Both the position numbers and the translations under genes were made by a program. From NCBI GenBank assembly GCA_037447605.1, contig CM074804.1, positions 4,909,613 to 4,973,612 on the forward strand: a stretch of DNA of 64,000 nt, given 5' to 3'. The notes beneath the pieces are model-generated. The model saw nothing but the letters and a program-made list of their open reading frames with translations, searched no databases and was not told where the DNA came from. Shown here piece by piece: positions 1 through 11,984 of this stretch (its first letter is position 1; each line of letters starts with the position of its first letter). This DNA is from Zygnema circumcarinatum (lineage: Eukaryota; Streptophyta; Zygnematophyceae; Zygnematales; Zygnemataceae).

Positions 1-3000
1 AATAAGCACCAACCACCTGTGAAGGCAATAGAAAAGGGCAGCAAATTAAGTACAGCACATGCATAGTGTTCTCCCATAACAATGTCGTTATACCAACGTC
101 AATGCACTTATTGCCGTGAGCACTATTAAGGATCTAGTAAAAATGATGGTTTTGCGTAGCTTACCGCCAATGCAGATTAGGCATCACAGCCCATGCCAGG
201 ACTGCCTCCAGAACAGCACCGACCTGCACATCGCCGAGTGATAGTCAACCTTCTCCTACAGAAGTTTTATGGTTTGTCAGCATTGCAATACATTATGCAT
301 ATGATTTTATGAATTGAAAACTCGACATATGCTGTTTCATTCATGAAACAAAGCACTACAGCAGGAAGTATCAGGCTGAAGCACGCTCCCAAAAAGGAAG
401 ATTAAGGTTCTAGGGGAAAGGTTCCGAGGGGACTCACTGTCCAAAAGAACTCGATGAAGACAAGCCAGAAGCCACGGCTTGACGACGGGAGAAACTCTGA
501 AAAGAGGGACAAGATAACCTGTAAAAGGAACACAACGAGAGTTCAGAAAAAAACATACGAAGAATGAATTTCCTTTTTCTGCTCAAACGATTCTGAAGAA
601 GCGTTACATAGATCGTGAAACATACAACACAGAGTGCGTACAAGATGGAGGAGGTTGTTATGAAGTTGGAATTCTTGAAACGTATCCAGCGTGTAACAAC
701 AACTCATCAAATGACTAGAAGTCAAGGACGACGTTCTATTTCTCGTTGTGATTCTGAAGCTAAATTCCCTTTCTGTTATTTAACTCGCATGTCTTATGAC
801 ACAATAGGTTACAGAAACAGAATAAGGACATATAACCTACAGGTGCTCCGCCTAAGCCAAATCCCACGAGCATACGAAATAGAAGTAGCATCCAATAATA
901 TGGAGCCCATGCACTGCCACAGCCAATCACAAATCGTTTCACAGTAAATAATTGTCGCCATGTACCAAGCTCACTAGTTTGTGATTTGCATGCAGGAAAA
1001 GAGTAAAAAACCTCCCTTAGGTTAAGACATCCTTTCAGTAACACCTACAGAATAGAAAACTGAAACTTGCTCAAATTGCAAAGTGAAGGAAACAGTGTCA
1101 GAAGTAATTTCACCCTTTCATGGTGGTCTCCATTTTCTAGCGGAGGAATACTCCCACCTGAGTAGGCCAAAAAAGAACGTGAAGGCAGCGGTTATGAAGT
1201 ATCCCAGCCGACGGCCATTTAAATCAGAAATGATGCCCCATAAATAGGCCCCTCTGCAAAAAGTCCGTGACAGAAAATGACATGGAGGTAAGTACATCAA
1301 AAGTCAGAAGCATGCCAGCAACTACGAAAGGAGTTCCTATAATCTTGATGAAGGAGAATAAAACCAATTCCAGAACTTCGATTGCAATTTTTTGTACAAA
1401 ATTTAAGACAGAAGCAGATTGAACAACCAAGAAACAACTCAATTTCACGACAAATTGGGAGCGGACGGAAAGGACCGTGAAGCATTACTGTCAGAGAACG
1501 GCAGGGCTCACATAAAGACGCCAAGAAACACTGCGCTTGATAGGAGTCCCTCCTGGCGGCCTGTCAGCCCCCATTCGCATCGTGCCTGCAAACACTCAAT
1601 TTTTTTTTTCAGGGTTTCAGACCTGGTGAACGATCTATAGGAGCCAAGGGGTTCATGGAATTAAAGATACCCATCTCATGCGTATCTGCATATCTCTGTT
1701 TGAGGTTACAAAAATACCGTACTGAGGAGCATGCCTGAATAAAAGCTTCAAATGTAAAAGAAACTGCTCACTCTAAGTTTGCCACACAGTATTCAAAAAC
1801 CAAAAGGGAGTCAGAAACTGACCGCTGGACCAACGTAGGACAACAGAATCATCTCCATTGCATCCGCTAGCCAGGACAGGCCCGTGTATGCCAACAAGCC
1901 TGCTTGAAATTTTCCAAATCCTGAACAGAATTCCGAGGCACAAATAGCATCAGTTCTTCAGTTCATCAATTCTGTCAAGTTCGGGTGCCGGGGCAGATTA
2001 CTGCCGGCAGGCTTTACATAAAGTTCTCGACTGTTGATTCGAACTGTATTTGTGAAATTAAAGAATGACCAATCCGGAAAGTTCGGCAAATAGCACAACA
2101 AACAGTGAAATCAATGGATCATTAGTCCTCAAATATACTGGATCCAGAACTAGACAAGCTGTCACCAGAGGATGTTTTTGTAGCAAAAAACGTTCTTCCA
2201 TTCGAGTTTCTCCCCACTCACCAAGATGCTCGATCGCATCTTCAATTGAATAGGACTCTTCCACTGACTCCTTTGAATTTTCGGCAAGTCTTCTGCTCGC
2301 CACCTGCACCACGTCGGTCCCATCCTAAGCAAAATGTCAGAATATCCGGCATCCAGAAAAGACACCTCTATATGTAATTAGTGTGATTAGTGCCATACTG
2401 ACATATTAACGGAGTCTCGACTTGAGAAACAAAGCATTCTCTATCTCAAAAATGAACAACTTCGCCAAACGTTTGTCAAATCTTGAGGCAAACAACCGAA
2501 CAAAGACGTTGAAGAGTCACGCTCTGCGGCGAAGTAGAGTTAGACATTGGACGGACGTTGCGACATTTGAGGGACCAGGGACATCTAACATGAAAGTTGT
2601 CAAGCGTTTCTTCCCCCCCAAGGCTGTTGCCACGAGACAGCAACCGAAAACCTAAGTAGAGAGACACTCTTCTAGCCTTATTTAGAGACTCAAAATCTCA
2701 AACAGCCGCATTTCAAATCTACTCCACTGCGGTACCCTCAAAAGACCTCAAACGCCTTCAAATTCTAAAATCGGACAATAAAGTCAGAAAAGGGACAACA
2801 ATGCTGAAACTGAGCAGGCATATGCAGAACGGCCGCGTGGCAGACGTTCCGCCAGTATGGCAACCGGGCGGGGATAGGGGGCATTCTGCATAGCAACACG
2901 TACAGACGATGGCAGAAGCTGCGCGGCCATGGCGTCCTCCTCCATGGAGCCGCCCGCAGCCTCTCCGCCGCCAGACCTCGTCCCCATCTCTACGAACGCG

Positions 3001-3005
3001 CTCAT
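1..3005 (-). CDS. MFS transporter, NIAP/SV2-related (organic cation or nicotinate type), 3' part outside window
   Basis: Nine exons on the minus strand join in phase: 2904-3005, 2222-2324, 1823-1920, 1512-1585, 1158-1253, 841-913, 438-518, 165-223 and 1-16 (continuing off the left edge), giving 234 codons. The start ATG at 3005 opens an acidic, Gly-rich N-terminus of about 34 residues. The family signature [16 protein letters not shown] follows. Membrane segments come next, then the MFS loop [15 protein letters not shown] (equivalent to motif A) and the segment [12 protein letters not shown]. In plants this family includes the nicotinate transporter NIAP and organic-cation-like carriers related to animal SV2/SVOP. 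These are proton-linked importers of small charged solutes with 12 membrane spans; about half is visible here. Substrate cannot be read from sequence. All introns are GT-AG. The gene lies head-on to nothing: its 5' side faces a 2-kb non-coding stretch. Confidence 0.88.
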
Positions 3006-3342
3006 CCCCTCTCCCTCACATGGCCGACATGGCCGCGCGTGCGACGGAGGCTAAAGATCGCGCCACGTGGCGGCGTGCCAGAGACGCGAGCTGGAAAGTG
3101 CGAGTGTCCATATCGTCCGTACGATCCGGTCCCCCGACCGCGGGCCGACGGGAAATTTCCGTCAGTTGCGGCCGCCCGGGCCCGCCCGCCCGCCTGCGAT
3201 GCCACGTGGTGGCCTCTGGTTGGTGCCTTGTTGGTGCCCTTTTGTTTTTTGCGTCGGGGCGGGCGCTGGGCGGGGCAGGGCTCGGGGTCGTCCTCGCGGG
3301 CCGAAGCCAAGCCTGGCGGACCCCGCCCGCGAGAGCGCGGTC

Positions 3343-3380
3343 GCATGGCATGGCATGGCATGGCATGGCATGGCATGGCT
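3343..3380. repeat. (GGCAT)n pentanucleotide microsatellite
   Basis: About seven uninterrupted copies of a TGGCA unit, each containing the self-complementary CATG core. It lies inside the GC-rich island upstream of the MFS transporter. Confidence 0.95.
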
Positions 3381-3798
3381 CACTTTCGTCGCGCGCCGGA
3401 GCTGCAAACTGAGGCGGAGGGTGTGCAACTTGCGAGCCGAAGTTTTCCAACCGGCTGCAACTGCTGAACTTGAACCATTCGCACTGGCGATCCGGTTGGA
3501 AGGCGGAAATGAGAAGCCGGAGCGCCAACGAGATGGCGGTACTTGAATACCTTGCAAAACAACCAATGGTAGAGCGTTTCAGGCTGCCCGAAAAACATTT
3601 TGATTGCCCAACATTATGGCGCGGATGTGGTATGCCACGTGGCACCCTTAGTTGGTAACTTAGATTTCGATAGTCTGCCCCGTTTTCCTAGTCGGGTATA
3701 GGGATGGATTAGTTACGACTATATAATATATATTATATTATACAACTGTGACGACTAGATAACGGCTGATATATATTAATTTACAACGCCTTTACAAC

Positions 3799-3957
3799 AT
3801 GTACGGTCGTACGGTCGTACGATTGTACGGTATTATGCGGCCCGAGCACGAGCAGACAGAGAAAACCAGACGAACGCATTTCGCAACGCCAACGCCAAAA
3901 CGACCTAATTTTGGTATGGTACGACCATACGACCGTACGAGTACGGTCGTACGGTCG
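3799..3957. repeat. CGTAC/GTACGG palindromic cluster
   Basis: Two groups of overlapping GTACGGTC and CGTACG words (3799-3835 and 3918-3957) flank a non-repetitive core. The GTACGGTCGTACGGTCG word recurs in both groups and in inverted orientation. CGTAC is the known core of SBP/SPL and copper-response sites. Whether these words act as sites or are only repeat debris is not decidable here. Confidence 0.6.
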
Positions 3958-4238
3958 TTAATTGGTGAAAGCGAGTGGGTATAATATCTGTAATAAAGTG
4001 TTTTACTTTGTAATATATTACTAATTTTAAACCCGTTGTAAATTATATAATATATTCGGAATTTATAACGCGGGCCATCCCTAGTCGGGTAGCGAAGGAG
4101 AGTGCCGAAATTCGTCCTCCGTCTCCACCCGTGCAACATGACATCAGCAAAGTTGAACCTTGTCAGCAAAAGTTGAAGAAGCTGAAGAGAGTTGGACCAG
4201 GCACCACCGTACCGTACGGCACGTCCCCCGCTGACCCC

Positions 4239-4369
4239 CATGTCATGTCGTGTCATGTCGTGTCGTGTCATGTCATGTCATGTCGTGTCATGTCATGTCA
4301 TGTCGTGTCATGTCATATCGTGTCATGTCATGCCATGTCGTGTCATGTCATGTCGTGTCATGTCATGTC
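4239..4369. repeat. CATGT / CGTGT pentamer microsatellite, about 130 bp
   Basis: Roughly 26 pentamers alternate between TGTCA and TGTCG with one TGCCA and one ATATC variant. All six frames stay open, which creates spurious frames of 80-100 codons. Function unknown. Confidence 0.95.
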
Positions 4370-5025
4370 CCTCGCCTTTTAATTTTCTCTCTTCCCTCTC
4401 TCGCCTGGTTTGTTCGCCACGGGGGGCTTTCGTGCGAGTTCCTCCAGTCCCTTGTGGAATTTTTTTCGCTCAAGGTATGGTCTGATCGATGCGATACTGT
4501 ACTGAACATTACCATCATGTCGTACCGTCAGGGCAAAATGTTACGTCAGTGAAACGAGAACAGCCAGTTGATCCTTGCTTACTATTTGGGACTCAATACA
4601 TCACTATTCGTCTGCCTTCAATATTATAGCAGCTTCAACACTAGGCAGCCAAGGTGGCTTCAAGCGCATCAACATTTGACAAAACCGCCCTTGCAAGAAA
4701 ACCTACAGAACTACGCTCACCTACTTCCACAATACATGACAAGAACGCCTTGCTGGAACAACCACGAGGCTGAGGCTGCACCTGCAGACCTGATTTATCA
4801 CCTTTCCTCTCCCCTCTATACAAACCAAAACCTAGGTCAGGCACTGCTGACAGTGCATGGAAGGGGAGATTCTCACTCTACACCCGAACGATAAGCTCGG
4901 TGGAATCACTTTCAAATCACATATGGCTCTTGGAGGTGCTCCTTAGAGCTGAAACCTACGCTACACGAATCCTGAACTACACATCCACGCAACACGTTCC
5001 ACATACCCTTAAAAACCCTAAAGAT

Positions 5026-8000
5026 TCATTCAATGTATGCGACCAGCACAGTGATGTCGTCTTTCTTGCCGCCATCGTGCTGCTGTCCAGCTGCCAGCGC
5101 ATTCTCCCGAAAGGGCGTGCTCCCTGAAGCCATGCTCGACTGCTTCTGTGCCACAAGGGCCAGCTGCTTTGATGCCACCTGCGGGGGCAGCCATCACCAT
5201 GCAGAAGATTCAACTCTCCTTTCCTAGGACGAGCTATCTCCAAAACCCTTTAAAAAGTCACCATTTCTCTACCAGATGGAGTGTTTTCCTGAGAAACGGC
5301 CAGCTATCCCCAAGACCCTTCAAAAGCCACCATCTTTCCAACAGATGGAATGCTCCTACTCGGATTGGATTGACACGGTTGAGAGTGGGCAGAATTCACG
5401 TGATGCTTATCAGTGCTCTTCCCTACCTCTGGGCCTTTGCCCTCACAAAATGCTTGCGTGAGGGTGCCTGCGATGACATCTTCAAACACATTATCAAAGA
5501 GGCCATCTGTGCCCAGCAACAAGATGTCCTTGGGTTGCACCTCCACCTCATACACCTGCATGCACCTCCGGGAACCCGTAACCTAAAGAGTTAGCATAAG
5601 TGACTTCCACGGTGAAGTTTCTTCTTGAACATTAACCTAAGAGGACCACTCCTCCCTCCTCCCAACTCAATACTAAACAGATTTTGGTAAAAGAGTGTTC
5701 AAGAGTTAAGCAACCCTTCTCTGAGGTAAGCTACTCCGGAGCTCAGCCCCTCCTTTCAGCTAAGCCAATTCACACCTTGTTCAAACAGCTTAATGCAAAA
5801 TATTGCATCTAACCATAACAGTGTTTTTAGAGAGAAGCCGTTACAGACAGGGCAAATTGAACCCCTGATCAGGATCTCAAACAGAACGCTGGTGAGCATC
5901 TTGTTCTGTGAATAGGATGACATTAAAGAACATCCGTTCTACCTCCACCTTCTGACAAAAGACCATGATACAAGGTTTGACTCTCCAAAAGTGGCAGCAC
6001 GTGACAGTTCATACTACAAGCAGTCTAACCTCCAACGACCTATCCTCCTCTCTCGTAGTGTGCAAGGAGCCTGCTTGCCTCAGTCACTGAAGGGTCATCC
6101 CCCCCACTGGTGCCGATCTGGAACGGCATGTTGAACGAGTGCTGCATGGAGCGGGATCGTGTCAACAATTGACCCGCCCGGATCAACGCAAATCCGCTAT
6201 CCCCAATATTGGCTACCCGAAGAACCTGCGCCAACCGCACTTTCCTTTCCTTTCACGTACATGCAGCACGGACCCAGTAGTACGTAGTAGCAGTAGTAGT
6301 AGTAGTAGTAGTACAGACTCAGTACTGCCCTCATTTCAAAGCAACAGCAGCCGCATTTCGGTGACTCCCCACCCCCCCCCGAGCAAGGTCCGCCCCGGCC
6401 CCCACCTGTCCATGGAGCACGGCCACCGTTGCCGTACAGGAGCCCTGAAGGTCGGTGCGGCTATGGCTCTCCTCTATGACTGCTTTGGGGTCAAGGCCCA
6501 CCTCCCCGCTGCGGATAACCTCCTTGCAGTTCCACATGAGCTCCCGCGAATAGAGGCCCGAGTTTACACCTGTGTCGTGAGAGACGTGGCCAATTGAGGG
6601 GAATGAGATGTATTCCAGACAGCTGGTGCAGGAGTAACATATAGACATTGTGATTATTGAGAAAAGGAACATGAAGTGAGATAAAGAAACGGGACTCACA
6701 GGAAAATTATCAGCCTCCCCTTTTACAGACTCTGACGCACGCAATACACGCGTGAAGCGTTTTCTACAGGTGCGCCTGGAAAGGTTGCATGCTGCTAAGG
6801 AACGCAAGCAAACGCTAAGAACGCAAAAGACCAGGACCAACTTCCCTTACTCCTTCATAGCTCCTTCATCGTCCAAGAAAGAAGACAGAAAGCATCTACA
6901 TATGCATTTTTCTCAAGCTGCAGGATAAATTTTCACCATGAATTTCTTGTTTTCCGATTATCCACACAACAAAGGGCAGCCTGCTTTCAGGTGGCCACTC
7001 CCCCACCTAATTCTGCCCAGCCGCTGATGCCATCAGCGACTCCTACCCAGTTGTCCAGAATGAAGTGTGCATCCTCCCCACCTCGCTGTGCCTGACAGGC
7101 CCTCACGCCACAACAGAGCATGAATCAGCACTCGCATCTAAAGCATGTCCATCGCACGGATGTCATCCCTAAGCCACTTGTCGCACAATCCCCTATCTAG
7201 ATTGCAACAAAAACAAACAAACAAATGTTGAAAATGCGAAGGAAGCCTGCCGTCTCTTTCCTGTCCACTCCGCCGCTAGTCGTGACAAGAGGTCCCAGAA
7301 GGCTTCCTGGTTGCTTCTAGAGTGACCTATAACGACAGCAAAAGATTTCTTTTCCCTTTTATGGCTTTTTTGTAAAAGACTTTCCTTCTTTCACATTCGT
7401 CAACCGTGCGAAGAGTAAAAAATGTTACAACTGAAGACTTTAGCCATCAAATCAAGATCTAACGTACACCACGAAAAACAACAGTTGAAAGAAAAAGAAA
7501 GAACATGAAGGATAGATTTGCCCTCCTTCTGTTCAACAGAGGCTGCATTTCTTAATTCATATTCTACTCTGAAGGAGGGACATATTTGTATGCATAGGGT
7601 CTACATCAATACCATATCCACACGCCCCTCTTAGATTATCTGACTGATTGCAAGCTTGTTCAAACTCCCTTTCGTTCTCCAAATAGTCTATCCCCTTCAT
7701 GGTTGAACGAGTCCACAGCTTACCCTTGACGGGTGAGGGATGCAAGATGCCGCCGACTCTAGCCGCAACGGGCACTTCTCCACAGGATCATCATCCTCTC
7801 TGCATATGTGTCCATTTCATAAAAAAATCAGTCCGCCGTCGTCCAGAATGTTCCACACGAGAGCAATCTTCAAGATCATCATAGAGATTAAATAGCTTTT
7901 TTGTTCAACAGACATAAGCTGGCAGGAAATCGTCAATACAGGCCCGTTTCTTGCACGAAAAAGGAAAAGGGTAACAAAATTCCGCATAATAGTGCAACAG

Positions 8001-8431
8001 AATCATGTCGCAGAGTTCACTGCCAAATAAGCACACAGTAGGACAGGCTATGGGACTACATGATAAACTCTGCCGGACAAGAGCCTTGCACTAGGAAGTG
8101 TAAATAAGGACATAACATTCTTACCACTTTACACCTCGAAATTCTTACACTACAGACCTCTTTTGTCAATCTTCGAGTTCCACAGGACATTGACTGATTC
8201 CAAATATCTGAGTCGAAGGTTTACCGCTTTCACTACAGCTTATCTCTTGATTGTTTCTGATTCATCGTGTCAATGTTTGTTTTACTCCCTGCTACAAAGT
8301 TGCAGGAGAGCATAATGTTTCCTTTTGCCCCACAGCTTTCCCCACTATTTTTGGGCTTTTGTAGACAAGTTCTAAACTCTGTGACTGTAAGGAACAACTG
8401 CCACGTAGAACAACGACAGCAACAGGAACAG
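5026..8431 (-). CDS. PP2C-type protein phosphatase (PPM family), N-terminus unresolved
   Basis: Seven exons join in phase: 8296-8431, 7725-7799, 7007-7085, 6406-6569, 6079-6225, 5427-5555 and 5026-5178 (stop at 5026-5028), 294 codons. The catalytic core is complete. In order it shows CIPHPSR, RGGEDAHF, VGVADGISGW (metal-binding Asp), GVNSGLYSRELM, GSCTATVAVL, VANIGDSGF, GTDGLFDNVFED and the C-terminal GGKKDDITVLVAYIE. These are the metal-coordinating motifs of Mg/Mn-dependent Ser/Thr phosphatases. The closest type is the plant PP2C55/80-like group, often organelle-targeted, inferred from the QHSFNMPFQIG segment. The intron after 6079 starts with GCAAGC, a GC-AG intron; no GT donor gives an in-frame join that keeps the GGDDPSVTE-to-VYEVEV transition. 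The first exon and any transit peptide were not found. An AGT trinucleotide run (6280-6315) lies in an intron. Confidence 0.88.
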
Positions 8432-8577
8432 CTGCAGGTGACGAATGACATGTAAAACGTAACATGCCCTATGGCAGTCAATTCTCATCTTGCTAAGGGA
8501 TTAACAAGAGAGCAGTTTTTTTCTCAAGAGCCCGACTCTGCCTCGTAAGAAATATGGCTTCAAACTTTGTAACTTAC

Positions 8578-9555
8578 TCAGTAAGAATACACTCATCCGC
8601 CACAAACGGACCTCCCTCCTCGATGAATTGGGCCTCCTGCAATGCACATACGACGCCGGAATGCGACGTCAACGAATGGACATCACAGGAGGAAAAAACC
8701 AAGGTAACTATGACATCGCAAGATTGAAGGAGAGGTCAGGATGAGTACGGGACAGGTTGGTATTGTAGTATTTCAAAAATTCATAAAATTGAAAAAGAAG
8801 AAGAATTGAAGTAGAAGAATTGCAGTCCTATCTTTCCCTTTACCTTCACAAAAAATCACACGGAGAAACAAAACTAGCAGTTTTCCTTTCTTTAGTTGAC
8901 ACGACACGCGATCGTCTTTCTTGGACACATTTTGTGCCACTGCGTAGCTTGTGAGCACGTGAACACCCAGAATGCCCAAACATCTCAACTGGCAACTCAC
9001 ACAGACCTATGCTAACACAGATGCCACGTCACTTGGCAGCAAACAAAACTTTAGTACCTCAGAAGCAAGTGCACCCTCTCCATCTTCACGACTATTTCCA
9101 AGAGGCCACTCCTCCCCTTCACTTTCAATCTCAGCCGCAGTAGCCCCATTGGAAGCGAAAGTCCAGTTGACTTCTCCGTCCCCCAAGTCCGCTTCTGCCC
9201 TCTGCAGCTGCTCTTGTTCAGACCGTGCGCCATACTTGAAAAGGCGACTTCCATCCTCCAGTTCTGTCAACACTCAGGTATGGAGGATACAGAAAATTAG
9301 CGCCCTCGGTATAACTGGCATATCGTTGCTTGAAATAAGGCAGGGGCTTCACCGCATAGCTTGCAATACAAAGGCCTGATTTTGAAGACGTGCATGGGGA
9401 TCACTGAGCAATAGGCTACAATGCTGGAACAAAAACTCAAGGTCTGCACGCTCCTGTCTGATGTTGTTAACCAACCATGCCTCACACAGCTTCAGAGAAG
9501 TTCGATCTCTCCAGTGGGTGTACCATTGAGCCAAGCCGCATCCCCAAAATTCCAT
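8578..9555 (-). other. Candidate upstream exons (5' part of the PP2C gene or a separate small gene)
   Basis: Three open stretches on the minus strand look coding but could not be joined in phase with certainty. The first is 9349-9555, from an ATG, beginning MEFWGCGLAQWYTHWRDR. The second is about 9078-9260, acidic, around DGSRLFKYGARSEQEQ and ending at a GT donor. The third is about 8578-8636, a good acceptor followed by AQFIEEGGPFVADE and GTAAGT or an alternative GTATTC donor. The last could feed the phosphatase exon at 8431 only with the weaker donor. No family recognised. They may encode the N-terminal extension of the phosphatase. Confidence 0.35.
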
Positions 9556-9600
9556 GATATACTACGATAATGTCTATTTTTTGTGGAGTCTCTATATTAC

Positions 9601-9733
9601 GGCGTGTCAATCTTAACGTTTCCCGAAAACGAAGAAACTAGTACATATATTCCGCGAATAAGTTAAGGTGTAAAGGCGAAATGGAAAGTACAGTTTTCGA
9701 AGCAAATCACGAAATGTCAAAGATTGACACGCC
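9601..9733. mobile_element. Possible short MITE (14-bp terminal inverted repeats)
   Basis: The 14-mer GGCGTGTCAATCTT at 9601-9614 is matched exactly in inverse at 9720-9733, bounding a 133-bp AT-rich unit without coding potential. A clear target-site duplication was not seen, so a chance or fossil inverted repeat is possible. Confidence 0.4.
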
Positions 9734-9734
9734 C

Positions 9735-11984
9735 TATTGTGGGTATTTTGTGATTCGGATTTTGTGAGCAAACTCTCTCGTGCTTTCCATTCAAAACGAG
9801 GACACCCGCAGAAGAGGTGTACGCAACTCTTTCTCTTCCATTGCTCCTATTGTCCACCGCGACTCCGTCGCTCCTCTCTCTAAGCTTCTATGAATAAAAG
9901 GAACAGCTCAAATATTTCGCAAAACACATTCCAAGACGATATCTTTTGCACACCCGACCAAACCTTACGTCCAAGCCCATGCTCTCTAAATATTTTCTGT
10001 TCACGACTCGCAACGGCGACGCAGTAGTCAGCACAACAAGCTGACGACTACTATGAGACTCCACGCCCACAACTTTAAAACCAGGTAACCCCTGCCAAAT
10101 GAATGCATGACCGCTGGAAAAACTCAATCAAGCGGCTTAAATATCTCCTTGCAAATCATGTCTACCTCCCCTCCAATGAGGACGATTGCTAAGTTCTTCC
10201 GTAGCCACCCCTACCTCTCATCCCTGTCCGTTTTCCCTTTCCAACAATCGTCAGCGATGGAATATACCTGATCCAAGCAGCAATGCTCCAAAGTCCTCTT
10301 GATAGCCAAAACTGCACTCTAATCTAACCAATGAAATCCCTAACGAAGAAACATCCCAGCTTCAATTTTACTCTTGGTCAGAGCAAGCCCTGCTGTAGAC
10401 CATTTGCCTTCAATTTCATCCAGTCTGTCCGTCACTCACTGGATAGCTGAAAAAGTGCATTTTGGAGGAGTACGAGCAGCCACCATCCCCGCGCTTCATT
10501 GGAGGTGCTAACACTCAAAGCAGTCACTCACCTTCCACAGCTAGCAGCACACTTGCATGCGCACTCCCTGAAGAGAACACGACGTCTGCTGTCGACGCAA
10601 GCGGGCGTGCAAGCGGCCGTATTTGTTGCGCCTTTCTGTGTTCCAAAAACGAGGACTGCCGAATACATGTCCCTCGAAACCCTAACATCGAAGTTTGAGT
10701 CTCCGAAAAAAAAGCAGAATTCCCTCTGGACTTTCCCTCCACTCTGCACGGCAGCCATGGAGAGAGACGAGGATGGAACAAGGCACACGCCATGGGCGTC
10801 GCCACGACGGTGCCTGAAAGCGCACCACGCAAGTGAAATTCCTCGTGGTCTCAGTACTTCTAGACCCGTGTCCTCGTGCCCGCGACTGCTCCTGCAGACG
10901 CGGAGCTGCGAGGCTCCATGGCTCCCCTCGCCTAGGAGCGGTGCAAGGGGAGGCGCCTGCAGCCAGGCAGGCGGGCGGGCAGGCGGGCAGGCGGGCAGGC
11001 GGGCGGGGGGGGAGGGAGGGAGGGAGGGCGAGAGGGAGGCCGGGCAGCGCCGTACGGCGCAGTGCGCGGGGGCGAGCGCGTCGCGTTCTACGGAGGCGGC
11101 CCGCAGGGAGCGCCCCGCCCGGCCCTGCCCCAATGGCTGACTGACTGACTGACTGACTGACGGGCTGACGGGCTCTGGCTTGCCGCGGGAGGTCGAGGAG
11201 GAGAGAGACATGGGCATGGAATGCGGACATGGTGATGCGGCGCATGTGAGCATGTGACATGGCCACATGACATGGCTCGTGGAAACACGGCACAGGCATG
11301 AGGCGGGCGGGTCACCTCAGGCCTAGAGTCGGAGTTCCGCTCACAGCCGTTCTGACGTTCATAAGTCTCTTCTGACCAATCCAAATTTATTCTGTACCGT
11401 ATTTTCTCTTTGTCTACGTACATTTGGTGGCATTGCTATCACTTTCACGTTCTTGGTGTGCCTACCATGTTACGGCTCGGGACCTTGGACTCACATTCCT
11501 GCACAACCTTGTCGGGCTTCCTATTCATGGTGTGGTCGATTAGTAGGGCATTCTGCGTCGAGATACAACAAGACATGCAGAAATCATGTGCCGGTTAAAA
11601 CTGCACAAACATCAGAGACGACTAGTTTGTTCATCAAACCATCCATTTTGTGCCATAAAAACAGGCTACACATAGCTTCATTCAGAATACCATCCATTCA
11701 TAGTGACGAACAAGATCATAAAATGAGCATTAGACCTACTTCCATTATTATTCATTCTAATACAACTTGGCATAGACTTGCGAGCTCCATTTCGTGATCA
11801 TTTCGGACACCATTGACTGCTATACAATATAATGCTGCCCCAAAAAAATTACGGACGACTAATCCTGAAACCGTGGCTACCTCTATACACTACATGCAAG
11901 AACCTGCTCCCTGTACACTATACACAGACCCAGCTTTTGCTGGCAAACTATTCGGCCTCTTGCAGGTTCCTCGAACTCGACTAC
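9735..11984. other. Intergenic, with a GC-rich repeat island; probable 3' side of the NAC gene
   Basis: No gene supported. 9735-10450 is of average composition without recognisable exons. 10500-11330 is a GC-rich island: a GGCGGGCA array (about 10963-11033) running into GGGA repeats, a GACT tetramer run (11136-11161) and a CATG-rich segment (11207-11280). Long frames on both strands here are low-complexity artefacts. 11330-11984 is moderately AT-rich and should include the 3'UTR of the NAC gene. Confidence 0.5.
10963..11161. repeat. GGCGGGCA / GGGA / GACT simple repeats
   Basis: Successive low-complexity blocks: about six copies of a GCGGGCAG octamer, then purine-rich GGGA units, then after some 90 bp six GACT tetramers ending at 11161. 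G-rich strand potential is high. No coding meaning. Confidence 0.85.

Larger units (their letters stand above)
3006..5025. promoter_or_regulatory. Intergenic: promoter side of the MFS gene, with low-complexity blocks
   Basis: No supportable gene. The part next to the MFS start is GC-rich with several CACGTG G-boxes (near 3066, 3200 and 3628) and no convincing coding exon, although long overlapping frames are open on both strands. It holds a GGCAT pentamer run (3343-3380), a palindromic GTACGG/CGTACG cluster (3799-3957), an AT-rich patch (3715-4060) and a CATGT/CGTGT pentamer array (4239-4369). The stretch 4560-5025 should include the 3'UTR of the phosphatase gene that ends at 5026. Confidence 0.5.

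Noticed and set aside
1297-1340. Micro-exon reading TPFVVAGML in the MFS gene
   Set aside because: It looks like the family motif but would need a GA donor. The exon at 1512-1585 supplies the same region with canonical GT-AG sites and correct phase.
3016-3645. Open frames of 130-210 codons on both strands in the MFS promoter island
   Set aside because: All phases are open because of GC-rich and pentamer repeats. No family motif or splice partner, and opposite-strand frames conflict.
10528-11268. Frames of about 200-250 codons, Arg/Ala/Pro-rich
   Set aside because: Low-complexity translation of GGCGGGCA and GACT repeats. No homology signal.
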